Shown here in pieces: positions 5,832 through 11,851 of a stretch of 11,851 nucleotides of DNA (position 1 is its first letter; the number at the start of each line of letters is the position of its first letter). Origin of the DNA: Deltaproteobacteria bacterium. GTDB taxonomy: Bacteria > Desulfobacterota > Desulfobacteria > Desulfobacterales > JAFDFH01. The notes beneath the pieces were generated by a model. That model was not told the DNA's origin. It was given only the letters and a program-made list of their open reading frames with translations, and did no database searches. The translations under genes were made by a program, and so were the position numbers. The DNA is taken from assembly GCA_019309945.1 (NCBI GenBank), contig JAFDFH010000095.1, positions 1-11,851 on the forward strand, in the 5' to 3' direction.

Positions 5832-7022
5832 ATGGCAAAAAGCATTGAAGAAATAAACGAAAAAATACGTTCCGGATCGGTAGTGGTTTTGACCGCCGAA
5901 GAGATCATCGACGTTGTTCGAAAAGAGGGAATCCGGAAAACTGCTAAAGAAGTGGACGTGGTGACGACTGGAACCTTCAGTCCCATGTGCTCATCGGGCG
6001 CATTTTTCAATATTAAACAAGACAAAGAAAAAATGAAGCTTGGCGGAGGTTGGGCAACTTTAAATGGCGTGCCGGTCTATGCGGGACTGGCTGCGGCGGA
6101 TATCTACCTGGGCGCTACTGCGCTCCCGGACGGTGATCCGCGCAATAACAACGGCCGCCCGGGGAGGTTCAGATACGGAGGCGCCCATGTCATTGAAGAT
6201 CTGGTTTCAAACAAAAATATTCTCCTTTCTGCCGGTGCATACGGCACAGATTGCTATCCGAAGAAAAAGCGGGAAAAGATGATCAACCTTGAGGATATGA
6301 ACGAAGCGATCCTTTTTAATCCCAGAAACTGTTACCAGAATTATAACGTGGCGGTGAATCTATCCGACAAGCCGATTTATACTTATATGGGAAAGCTCAA
6401 TCCCAATCTGGGAAACGCCAATTACTGCAGTGCAGGTCAGCTTTCACCCCTCTTAAACGACCCGTTTTACCGCACCATTGGTATCGGTACCCGAATTTTC
6501 TTCTGTGGAACCGAGGGATATGTTGTCTGGAACGGCACCCAGCACAATCCTGACGCATCGCGTCTCGAAAACGGCACCCCCTCCATTCCCGCAGGCACGC
6601 TGACGCTCATTGGAAATATGAAAGCAATGAATCCCAAGTGGCTCCGGGCGGTTTCCTTCACCGGATACGGGGTGACTCTGAGCGTTGCGGTGGGTTTACC
6701 GATCCCCATTTTGGACGAAGAAATGGTGAAATTTGTGTCTGTTTCCGATGCCGACCTGAAAGCGCCCGTCGTAGATTACAGCGCTTATTATCCGGTTGGC
6801 GAAGGTGATCCAAAGCTGGGTGAAGTCACCTATGCGGAGCTCAAAAGCGGTACCATCGAAATTAACGGCGTAAAGGTGCCCACCGGAGGTTTTTCGAGTT
6901 ATGTCAAAGCAATAGAGGTAGCCGAATACCTGAAACATTTGATTAAGAATGGAGAGTTTTACCTGACTCAATCAGTTCTGCCGCTGCCAGGGCCGGCATC
7001 TGGAAAGGAGGGTTCATCATGA
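5832..7022 (+). CDS. DUF39 homocysteine biosynthesis protein
   Basis: A 396-residue DUF39 (HcyBio) protein. In methanogens and sulfate reducers this family, with its NIL-ferredoxin partner, is linked to making homocysteine from aspartate semialdehyde and sulfide by reductive sulfur insertion. Two conserved cysteines stand in the expected places: Cys53 in TFSPMCSSGAFF and Cys141 in AYGTDCYP, apparently corresponding to the two reported as important in the Methanosarcina homologue. Glycine-rich motifs (KLGGGWATLNGVPVYAGLAA, GDPRNNNGRPGRF) are also characteristic. No C-terminal CBS pair is present, unlike the Methanosarcina form. The ATG at 5832 has AGGAGG 7 nt upstream; the in-frame ATG at 5796 adds 12 residues without a ribosome binding site. 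Its stop overlaps the ferredoxin start (ATGA), giving tight coupling. Operator site C lies upstream. Confidence 0.92.
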   Translation: MAKSIEEINEKIRSGSVVVLTAEEIIDVVRKEGIRKTAKEVDVVTTGTFSPMCSSGAFFNIKQDKEKMKLGGGWATLNGVPVYAGLAAADIYLGATALPDGDPRNNNGRPGRFRYGGAHVIEDLVSNKNILLSAGAYGTDCYPKKKREKMINLEDMNEAILFNPRNCYQNYNVAVNLSDKPIYTYMGKLNPNLGNANYCSAGQLSPLLNDPFYRTIGIGTRIFFCGTEGYVVWNGTQHNPDASRLENGTPSIPAGTLTLIGNMKAMNPKWLRAVSFTGYGVTLSVAVGLPIPILDEEMVKFVSVSDADLKAPVVDYSAYYPVGEGDPKLGEVTYAELKSGTIEINGVKVPTGGFSSYVKAIEVAEYLKHLIKNGEFYLTQSVLPLPGPASGKEGSS

Positions 7023-7426
7023 AGAAACAAAAGGTTGTCCTTTCATTTCCTCCTGAAAAGGTGGAGGACCCCATCATATATCATCTAATCAAGGATTACG
7101 ACCTGATGGTAAGCATCCTGCGCGCGACCATCGACCCCGGAAAACAGGGATTGATGGTAGTGGAATTGAGTGGCGCAAACAGTCAGCTTTCCCACGGTAT
7201 CAACTATTTGGAAAGCGTCGGAGTGGGTGTGGAACCGCTCACTCAGGAAATTCAACACTTGGAGGAACGCTGTTTCAGTTGCACCGCATGTGTTCCCATT
7301 TGCCCCACATCTGCTCTTGACGTCGACAGAGAAAGCTGGGTGGTTTCTTTCAATCCCGATAAATGCGTTGTATGCCTCTCATGCGTAGATGTTTGTGTTT
7401 ACAATGCGGTGCAGAGCTATCTTTAA
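7019..7426 (+). CDS. NIL-domain 2[4Fe-4S] ferredoxin, DUF39 partner
   Basis: A 135-residue protein with an N-terminal NIL domain (about residues 1-76, starting KVVLSFPPEKVEDPIIYHLI) fused to a bacterial-type dicluster ferredoxin. The cluster ligands are Cys85, 88, 91 and 95 (CFSCTACVPIC) and Cys116, 119, 122 and 126 (CVVCLSCVDVC). Both classic CxxCxxCxxxC sets are intact, but the last Cys of the second set is followed by Val instead of Pro. In the known pair the ferredoxin is thought to deliver electrons for sulfur insertion by DUF39 in the cytoplasm. The start codon overlaps the DUF39 stop in ATGA, with AAGGAGGG ahead of it, indicating translational coupling. The operon ends at a terminator 120 nt downstream. 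Confidence 0.93.
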   Translation: MKKQKVVLSFPPEKVEDPIIYHLIKDYDLMVSILRATIDPGKQGLMVVELSGANSQLSHGINYLESVGVGVEPLTQEIQHLEERCFSCTACVPICPTSALDVDRESWVVSFNPDKCVVCLSCVDVCVYNAVQSYL

Positions 7427-7545
7427 TACAAACCGTACCGACGGGACAGTAAAAGCGCCGATAGGGTTTGACACCCTGACACTATGTCCGTGTAAATATC
7501 TTTAAGGGTAGATTTTCCCAGTCATTCCAGGCATATCCAACTTTT

Positions 7546-7599
7546 GGGGCGGTTCTTCACTGAGATGAAGATGTTTTTTTGTGATGAACCGCCTTTTTT
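7546..7599 (+). terminator. Terminator of the DUF39-ferredoxin operon
   Basis: GGCGGTTC (7548-7555) pairs with GAACCGCC (7586-7593). After one T-T mismatch the stem continues with TCAC/GTGA. Six T residues follow (7594-7599). It lies about 120 nt after the ferredoxin stop; nothing coding is visible between. Confidence 0.85.
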
Positions 7600-7654
7600 A
7601 AAAGAACCCGGCTATATTTCGTAAATAAGAGCGCTTTCCACAAGTAAAAATAAG

Positions 7655-7799
7655 TAGTGCCCATCCAGAAACGGTCTTTTTGCCCGATCTCTGCGTTATG
7701 CTCAAAATTTTATCCTCGGAATATCAACTATATGCCTGTGGTAAAATTTTTCGCATACCTTGATCTCGAACAAAAATCCTCGTTTCTGGACGAACACTA
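7655..7799. mobile_element. 145-bp MITE, copy 2
   Basis: This is the second copy of the element at 3360-3504, with the same length and orientation and about 94% identity. Here the termini match each other better (TAGTGCCCATCCAGAAACG on the left against the complement of CGTTTCTGGACGAACACTA on the right), and both ends again fall on TA. It lies between the DUF39 operon terminator and promoter D, 57 bp upstream of the latter, so neither flanking operon is interrupted. Confidence 0.85.
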
Positions 7800-7856
7800 A
7801 GTATGATTTCACGCTTTGATACGAAACACTGAAACCTGGGGATCTAATATTTTATA

Positions 7857-7887
7857 TTGACTTATCTATGACACATTGTGGTATATT
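7857..7887 (+). promoter_or_regulatory. Promoter with operator, site D (regulator-larE)
   Basis: TTGACT lies at 7857-7862 and a good -10 TATATT at 7882-7887 (19-bp spacer). The near-palindrome ATGACACATTGTGGTAT at 7868-7884 matches the consensus at 15 of 17 positions, with an intact right half-site. It lies 51 bp upstream of the regulator start codon, which suggests autoregulation. Confidence 0.7.
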
Positions 7888-7934
7888 AAAATGGAATTTT
7901 GCCATAGATATAGATGAATTATTAGAAGTTGTCC

Positions 7935-8332
7935 ATGGACAATAAAGAATTTTTATACTTCCGAAAAAAAATGAATAAAACACAGAAGCAAATGGCTCAA
8001 TTGCTTGCAACATCTTTAAAAGCCTTGGAACTTTAAAAGCCGTGGAAGGTTACGAGCAGGGATGGCGATCGATACCGGCTTCTGTGGAACGGCAAGTTTT
8101 TCTTCTGGTCTCCAGGATGAGGGAGAACAAAAAAAATAGAAAGTCTTGCTGGGTGATAAAAAAGTGCCCCCCTGAGCGCAAGAAACAATGTCCTGCTTGG
8201 GAGTTTAATGCCGGCAAACTTTGCTGGTTTATTAGCGGAACAATTTGTGAGGGCAAAGCCCAGACGAATTGGAAAGAGAAGATGAAAATCTGCCGGTCTT
8301 GTGAGGTTTTTAAGTCCATGGTGCAATTTTAG
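7935..8332 (+). pseudogene. XRE-type regulator with Cys-rich two-CW-like domain, broken
   Basis: Two frames together make one protein. The first (7935-8036) reads FLYFRKKMNKTQKQMAQLLA and stops early. The second (8042-8332) continues with VEGYEQGWRSIPASVERQV, completing a Cro/C1-type helix-turn-helix. A Cys-rich domain follows (CWVIKKC, QCPAWEF, LCWFISGTIC, ICRSCEVFK), which I recognise as the two-CW type. The break is a 17-bp tandem duplication, 8014-8030 and 8031-8047, with 16 of 17 identical. Deleting one copy restores a continuous frame of 126 residues. As it stands, the recognition helix is lost. The eight or so cysteines suggest metal, Fe-S or thiol sensing. Operator site D lies upstream and larE starts 43 nt downstream, so it is the likely regulator of all four sites. 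It could be a true knockout, a reversible switch or a sequencing error. Confidence 0.8.
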
Positions 8333-8375
8333 TGAAGTTCCAGCGTTAATATGGATTATAAAGAAAGGAGAAAGC

Positions 8376-9227
8376 TTGAAAACACCCCAGTATCAATCCC
8401 AACTAAATGAAGCCCCAGAAATCTATTCTCGAAAATTAGAAGATTATTTTTCAAAACACAGGGCTGCCATCGTCGCATTCAGCGGAGGGGTTGATAGTGC
8501 GCTTCTGGCTTATGTTGCGCATTCGACTTTGGGAACCAGGATGGTGGCAACGATAGCCGACAGCCCCTCCCTTGCCCGAAGAGAATACCGCTCGGCAATA
8601 AATTTTGCCCAAAATCATGGCATTCCGCTTCGAATTATTCGGACTGGAGAAATGGAAAATCCTCTCTACCGGGCAAACCAGGGTAACCGTTGTTATTATT
8701 GCAAGAAAGCTCTGTTCGAAAAAATCAAGGAACTCCGGGGCCAGATAGAGGAGTCGTTACCAGGGTCATCATGGCCTGTTTTTTACGGTGTTAACCTGGA
8801 TGATCTAAACGATTACCGCCCGGGCATACGGGCTGCACGCGAAGCATCTGTTTTGGCTCCCTATATTGAATTGAGTATTGATAAAACGACAATCCGTAGC
8901 CTGTGTACCTATTACGGCCTGGAAATTGCCGATAAACCTGCCATGCCCTGTATGTCCAGCAGAATTCTCTATGGGGAAGAGGTAACCTTGGAAAAATTGA
9001 ATCAAGTAGAAAGGGCCGAAGATTTTCTCTACGACATCGGATTTCGTATGCTGAGAGTTCGGCATCATGGAAACACAGCCAGAATTGAGGTTCCTTCTGA
9101 GGATTTTGGAATCGTACTCGAAAAACAAAAAAAAATTAATGAGAAATTTCATGAATTGGGTTTTATTTATGTTTCCCTGGATTTGGATGGTTTTAGAAGT
9201 GGTTCGCTCAATGAGAGCCTCAGATAG
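8376..9227 (+). CDS. larE: LarE-type ATP-dependent sulfurtransferase
   Basis: A 283-residue PP-loop protein of the LarE family, which in lactate-racemase maturation adenylates and thiolates pyridinium-3,5-biscarboxylate mononucleotide to build the nickel-pincer cofactor. The ATP signature SGGVDS is at residues 36-41. Three cysteines stand out: Cys106 and Cys109 in NRCYYCKKALF, and Cys192 in KPAMPCMSSRILYG. Cys192 sits where the sacrificial sulfur-donor cysteine of LarE lies; with the CxxC pair it fits the class that uses a [4Fe-4S] cluster instead of sacrificing a residue. The start is TTG at 8376 with AAGGAG 5 nt upstream; the in-frame GTG at 8301 falls inside the regulator gene. No larA, larB or larC is in the window, so the cofactor's user is unknown. 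A nifU-like remnant follows. Confidence 0.88.
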   Translation: MKTPQYQSQLNEAPEIYSRKLEDYFSKHRAAIVAFSGGVDSALLAYVAHSTLGTRMVATIADSPSLARREYRSAINFAQNHGIPLRIIRTGEMENPLYRANQGNRCYYCKKALFEKIKELRGQIEESLPGSSWPVFYGVNLDDLNDYRPGIRAAREASVLAPYIELSIDKTTIRSLCTYYGLEIADKPAMPCMSSRILYGEEVTLEKLNQVERAEDFLYDIGFRMLRVRHHGNTARIEVPSEDFGIVLEKQKKINEKFHELGFIYVSLDLDGFRSGSLNESLR

Positions 9228-9311
9228 TTCTAAGAGAAACTGAGCAAGATACAGAAGAGATATACTGGATGAAATGCAACATTATAAACATAAAGACCTG
9301 TTGAGTTATAA

Positions 9312-9657
9312 AACATTGTTCTGATAATCGGAGGAAACGATGTCCGGCTCTGGAGTTCCAGGCCGGAAAGTAAGGATAATAAACTTGCTGAAGTGAAGTT
9401 TAAAACTTTCGGATGTGTTGCAGCCATTGCTGTATCCAGTATGGTCACCGAAATGGTGTGGAAAAACCCTGGAAGAGGCAAAATCTATCACCAAGCAAGC
9501 CGTTGCGGAATCTCTCGACGGCCTTCCAAAAGAAAAAATACACTGCTCCAATCTTGGAGCACAAGCGCTTGGCGAAGCCATTAAGAATTATGAAGAGAAT
9601 CTGAAGCAATCGCTTTCGGTTTTTTCAGCTCAACCGGATTGTCTTTATCATCGGTAA
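9312..9657 (+). pseudogene. NifU/IscU-like Fe-S scaffold, truncated and frameshifted
   Basis: From about 9339 the frame reads DVRLW, then NKLAEVKFKTFGCVAAIAVS and SMVTEMV; at about 9459 it shifts and continues GKTLEEAKSITKQAVAESLD, GLPKEKIHCSNLGAQALGEA, IKNYEENLKQ. This is the NifU N-terminal (IscU) scaffold domain with two of its three cluster cysteines (FGC and HCS). The first, normally in NPxCGD, is missing: the sequence has GGND, and a stop at 9309-9311 closes the frame upstream, so about 45 N-terminal residues are absent. An SD-ATG pair at 9331-9342 opens an unrelated 18-codon frame. A scaffold gene right after larE would suit supplying the LarE [4Fe-4S] cluster. As written it cannot make a working scaffold. 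Confidence 0.75.
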
Positions 9658-9754
9658 CCCCCGGATCAGGGAGGAAATCATTAAAAAGAATGCCCATGAG
9701 ATGAGATACCAAAAACTCAAGGGCAAATCATTAAGGGATCAACTCAAAATTTGA
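9615..9754 (+). other. Unassigned open frame between convergent operons
   Basis: A plus-strand frame reads RFFQLNRIVFIIGNPRIREE, IIKKNAHEMRYQKLKGKSLR and DQLKI to a stop at 9752-9754, 1 nt before the 3' end of the kinase gene on the other strand. Its composition looks coding-like, but there is no ATG or ribosome binding site near its beginning, and it overlaps the end of the nifU remnant in another frame. It may be the C-terminal scrap of a lost gene. I cannot assign a family. Confidence 0.25.
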
Positions 9755-9755
9755 T

Positions 9756-10913
9756 TCATCGATGACGTTCTGATACTACCTGTTGATCTCTTTCAGGCAA
9801 CCTTATAAAAAATATCGTCCCTTTATCCTTTTCAGATTCCACCTCAATCATACCTCCATGCTCATCTATAATTTTCTTCGTGATCATGAGGCCAATGCCG
9901 GTACCCCTAGATCCCTTGGTACTGAAAAAACTCTGAAATAGCTTATTCCTGACCTCTTTATCTATCCCACAACCGTTGTCGACAACTTGGTATTCAACAG
10001 CCCAGCCTTCTGTTTTTAGGGATCGGATTACGATCTCAGCCCCTTTATCAGTGCAATTAATGTCTGTGCAGGCGTCTATGGAATTTGTTACCAGGTTCAG
10101 GAGACATCGGTGGATACCTTCCGGATCAAACCATACTTGAGGGAGGTCAATATCCAGGTCCTTTGTTAGGGTAATACTCTGTGCACTGGCATGTGGCAGC
10201 ATTAAGTTAAAGACCTCCTGAACCGGATTGTTGGGATGGCATAGTTGGTATTCAGGCTCCCTATCTTTAGTATAATTTAAAAGATCAAGCGCCATTTCGC
10301 TTATTCTGCCTACATTTCTTTTGACCATTTTCCAACCTTGGTAAAGGTATTTTTCGTTGCTTAGTTCAAAGCCCTTCTCAAGCACGAACGTCCCTCCCCT
10401 CAAGGCACCCGCAATATTCTTAATGGCATGGGTCAGTCCTGCAACGGTTTGCCCAACAGCAGCAAGCCTTTCCGCATCTATAAGCTTTTTAGTCTTTTCT
10501 TCAACAAGCTGTTCAAGGTTTTCCGTGTATTTCCGTAATTCCGCCTTTAATGTTATCTTTTCCTTGACCCTCTTTAGAGCGGCCTCTAATATATCATTAT
10601 TTATGGGTTTTGTAATAAAATCTGTAGCATCAAACTTTAAACTCTGAATGGCCAGTTCAATATCGCCGTGACCTGTGACCATTATTACTTCTGTGTCCCT
10701 ATTCTCCTCCTTTATCTTTTGAAGCACCTGAATACCGTCCATTCCCGGCATCTTTATATCGGTAAGCACGACGGGCGGTCTCTCTTTTTTGAAAACCTCT
10801 ATCCCTGCCGGCCCATTTTCTGCGGTCAAAACGGAGTAACCATAGGCACTTAACAATAAACGGAGCATCGCCAAAGTCGCTTTTTCATCGTCAATCACTA
10901 ATATTTTATCCAT
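9756..10913 (-). CDS. REC-fronted histidine kinase (hybrid two-component protein)
   Basis: A 385-residue cytoplasmic protein with an N-terminal receiver domain (about 1-118) and a C-terminal kinase. Receiver residues are complete: acidic pair D8/D9, phospho-acceptor D52 in LTDIKMPGMDG, T80 and K102. A coiled coil follows (about 118-148). The dimerisation box is LAAVGQTVAGLTHAIKNIAG with phospho-His162, a HAIKN variant of the usual HELxN/P box. The ATPase domain has the N box (NLVTNSIDAC), G1 (VVDNGCGID), F box (FQSFFSTKG) and G2 (GTGIGLMI). No DNA-binding output is present. The arrangement suggests that phosphorylation of the receiver by another kinase tunes this one. It begins 19 nt after the upstream kinase gene, probably in one operon, so the two may form a relay. 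The ribosome binding site (GGAAT) is weak. Confidence 0.92.
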   Translation of the reverse strand: MDKILVIDDEKATLAMLRLLLSAYGYSVLTAENGPAGIEVFKKERPPVVLTDIKMPGMDGIQVLQKIKEENRDTEVIMVTGHGDIELAIQSLKFDATDFITKPINNDILEAALKRVKEKITLKAELRKYTENLEQLVEEKTKKLIDAERLAAVGQTVAGLTHAIKNIAGALRGGTFVLEKGFELSNEKYLYQGWKMVKRNVGRISEMALDLLNYTKDREPEYQLCHPNNPVQEVFNLMLPHASAQSITLTKDLDIDLPQVWFDPEGIHRCLLNLVTNSIDACTDINCTDKGAEIVIRSLKTEGWAVEYQVVDNGCGIDKEVRNKLFQSFFSTKGSRGTGIGLMITKKIIDEHGGMIEVESEKDKGTIFFIRLPERDQQVVSERHR

Positions 10914-10932
10914 AGCTTTTTATTCCAAGTCG

Positions 10933-11851
10933 TTATTCAGGTGCACTGGGAAATGTAAGCTTAAAGATTGTGCCTTCTCCTTCTTTGCCCTCAAACTGGA
11001 TGTCACCGCCGTAGTCTTGCACAATACCGTAAGCGATCGAAAGCCCTAGCCCCATCCCTTTTCCTGTCTCTTTTGTGGTAAAAAAGGGTTCAAAAATCTT
11101 ATCTTCGGCGTCCGCTGATATTCCGATGCCTGTGTCAGAAACCGTGACGGCTATCCGGTCACCTTCCTTGTGAGAGCGAATCTTGATAAGCCGATCGTCG
11201 TTTTCAGCCCCATTATTTTGTTTATGGTCTATTGCATCCCGCGCATTGGTCACCAGATTAAAGATTACCTGTTCCAAGCGGTTGCTGTGGGCCAAAATGG
11301 GGGGAAGTGTTTCATCCAGCTCAAGCTTCACCTCTATGTTCTGCAGGCTGAGTTGCTGTCCGATAATACTAAAAACGCCCCTTATCGGTTTATTGATCTC
11401 TACCTCTTCTTTGGTAAATTCTGCCTTCCGGCCGAACTCCCTGAGACGATTGATGATCCCTGCAGCTCTATCCACCTGCCTTCTCGTTTCATTGACTACC
11501 AGCAATAGGTCCTTCTCCGGTATCTCCTTTTTTTCCTCTATCATCTTTTTTAAAAATTCATTGCCCACCTTAACGGCGTTTAATGGCTGATTCAGTTCAT
11601 GGGCTATGCCTGCAGACATTTCGCCCAGGGTGGTCATCTTGCTCGCTTGGATTAATTGAGCATCTTTTTCCATCATTTCAGTAATATCTGCTGTCGCAAC
11701 TATTATGGCATTCCTTTCTCCATACATTGTCTGGCAGAAATGAACATTGACATAGAAAGGTTTTTTACCCTTTTTGTAATGCCGGACTTTCTGGCTGAAT
11801 GTGTATCCATTTGGATAACCATCCTTTGCCGGAGCCATCAAATCGGCACCC
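10933..11851 (-). CDS. PAS-domain sensor histidine kinase, 5' end outside window
   Basis: The C-terminal part of a sensor kinase; the frame stays open to the window edge, so the N-terminal sensing region is missing. The visible part opens with the second half of a PAS/PAC domain (RHYKKGKKPFYVNVHFCQTM, then AIIVATADITEM). A HisKA domain follows, with MTTLGEMSAGIAHELNQPLN and its phospho-acceptor His near residue 84 of the visible part. The HATPase domain has the N box (NLVTNARDAI), G1 (VSDTGIGIS), F box (FEPFFTTKETGKGMG) and G2 (GLGLSIAYG). It resembles NtrB/DctB-like kinases. ATG and TTG codons at the edge (11836-11841) are internal, since the frame continues upstream without a stop. It is followed 19 nt later by the receiver-kinase gene. 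Input signal and membrane topology cannot be judged. Confidence 0.92.
   Translation of the reverse strand, partial: GADLMAPAKDGYPNGYTFSQKVRHYKKGKKPFYVNVHFCQTMYGERNAIIVATADITEMMEKDAQLIQASKMTTLGEMSAGIAHELNQPLNAVKVGNEFLKKMIEEKKEIPEKDLLLVVNETRRQVDRAAGIINRLREFGRKAEFTKEEVEINKPIRGVFSIIGQQLSLQNIEVKLELDETLPPILAHSNRLEQVIFNLVTNARDAIDHKQNNGAENDDRLIKIRSHKEGDRIAVTVSDTGIGISADAEDKIFEPFFTTKETGKGMGLGLSIAYGIVQDYGGDIQFEGKEGEGTIFKLTFPSAPE

Noticed and set aside
8033..8326. Minus-strand frames opposite the regulator
   Set aside because: Shadows of the Cys-rich domain; no motifs.
8301..8375. GTG at 8301 as the LarE start
   Set aside because: It lies inside the regulator gene, has no ribosome binding site and adds 25 residues unlike LarE; TTG at 8376 has AAGGAG 5 nt upstream.
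9545..9562. TGCTCC/GGAGCA hairpin as a terminator
   Set aside because: It falls within the nifU-like coding remnant and has no T-tract.
1..11851. CRISPR array
   Set aside because: No regularly spaced identical repeats; the only long repeats are the two MITE copies and the 17-bp tandem pair.

Overview
The window reads as a piece of a chromosome from a sulfate-reducing, Desulfobacterales-like deltaproteobacterium (Desulfobacterota). This is inferred from gene content: a DUF39 homocysteine-forming protein paired with a NIL-domain ferredoxin, a LarE-type sulfurtransferase, an XRE regulator with a Cys-rich tail resembling the 'two-CW' domain, PAS/REC histidine kinases and a TA-flanked MITE. No database search was possible.

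Layout. Bases 1-2850 hold three minus-strand genes: a small zinc-ribbon membrane protein, a PpiD/SurA-like periplasmic foldase and a small zinc-ribbon protein. A tRNA-Ala(GGC) with its own promoter and terminator follows (3041-3157). Next come a coding-like stretch that may be the tail of a lost gene and the first of two 145-bp MITE copies. Bases 3536-9660 form an accessory block on the plus strand: a UspA-like protein and a GAF protein, a probable small RNA, a DUF39/NIL-ferredoxin operon, the second MITE copy, and a broken XRE regulator followed by larE and a broken nifU-like gene. A decayed TPR gene lies on the minus strand inside the block. Bases 9756-11851 hold two minus-strand histidine kinases, the upstream one cut by the window edge.

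The main discovery is a local regulon. Four copies of a 17-bp near-palindrome (consensus ATACCACATTGTGGTAT) each lie just downstream of a TTGAC(A/T) -35 element, inside the promoter core. They precede the usp-GAF operon, a roughly 120-nt sRNA candidate, the DUF39-ferredoxin operon, and the regulator-larE-nifU operon. The regulator gene sits directly behind one of these sites, so it is the natural candidate to bind them all and to autoregulate. Its Cys-rich tail suggests metal, Fe-S or thiol sensing. The targets suggest a stress response joined to sulfide assimilation (homocysteine) and sulfur-transfer or nickel-pincer cofactor chemistry.

The block also shows decay: a 17-bp tandem duplication breaks the regulator, nifU has a frameshift and no recognisable N-terminus, the TPR gene is frameshifted at a poly-A run, and an isolated 36-nt copy of the regulator's 3' region lies behind the GAF gene. 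These may be real inactivations, a reversible switch in the case of the 17-bp duplication, or sequencing errors. Raw reads would decide.
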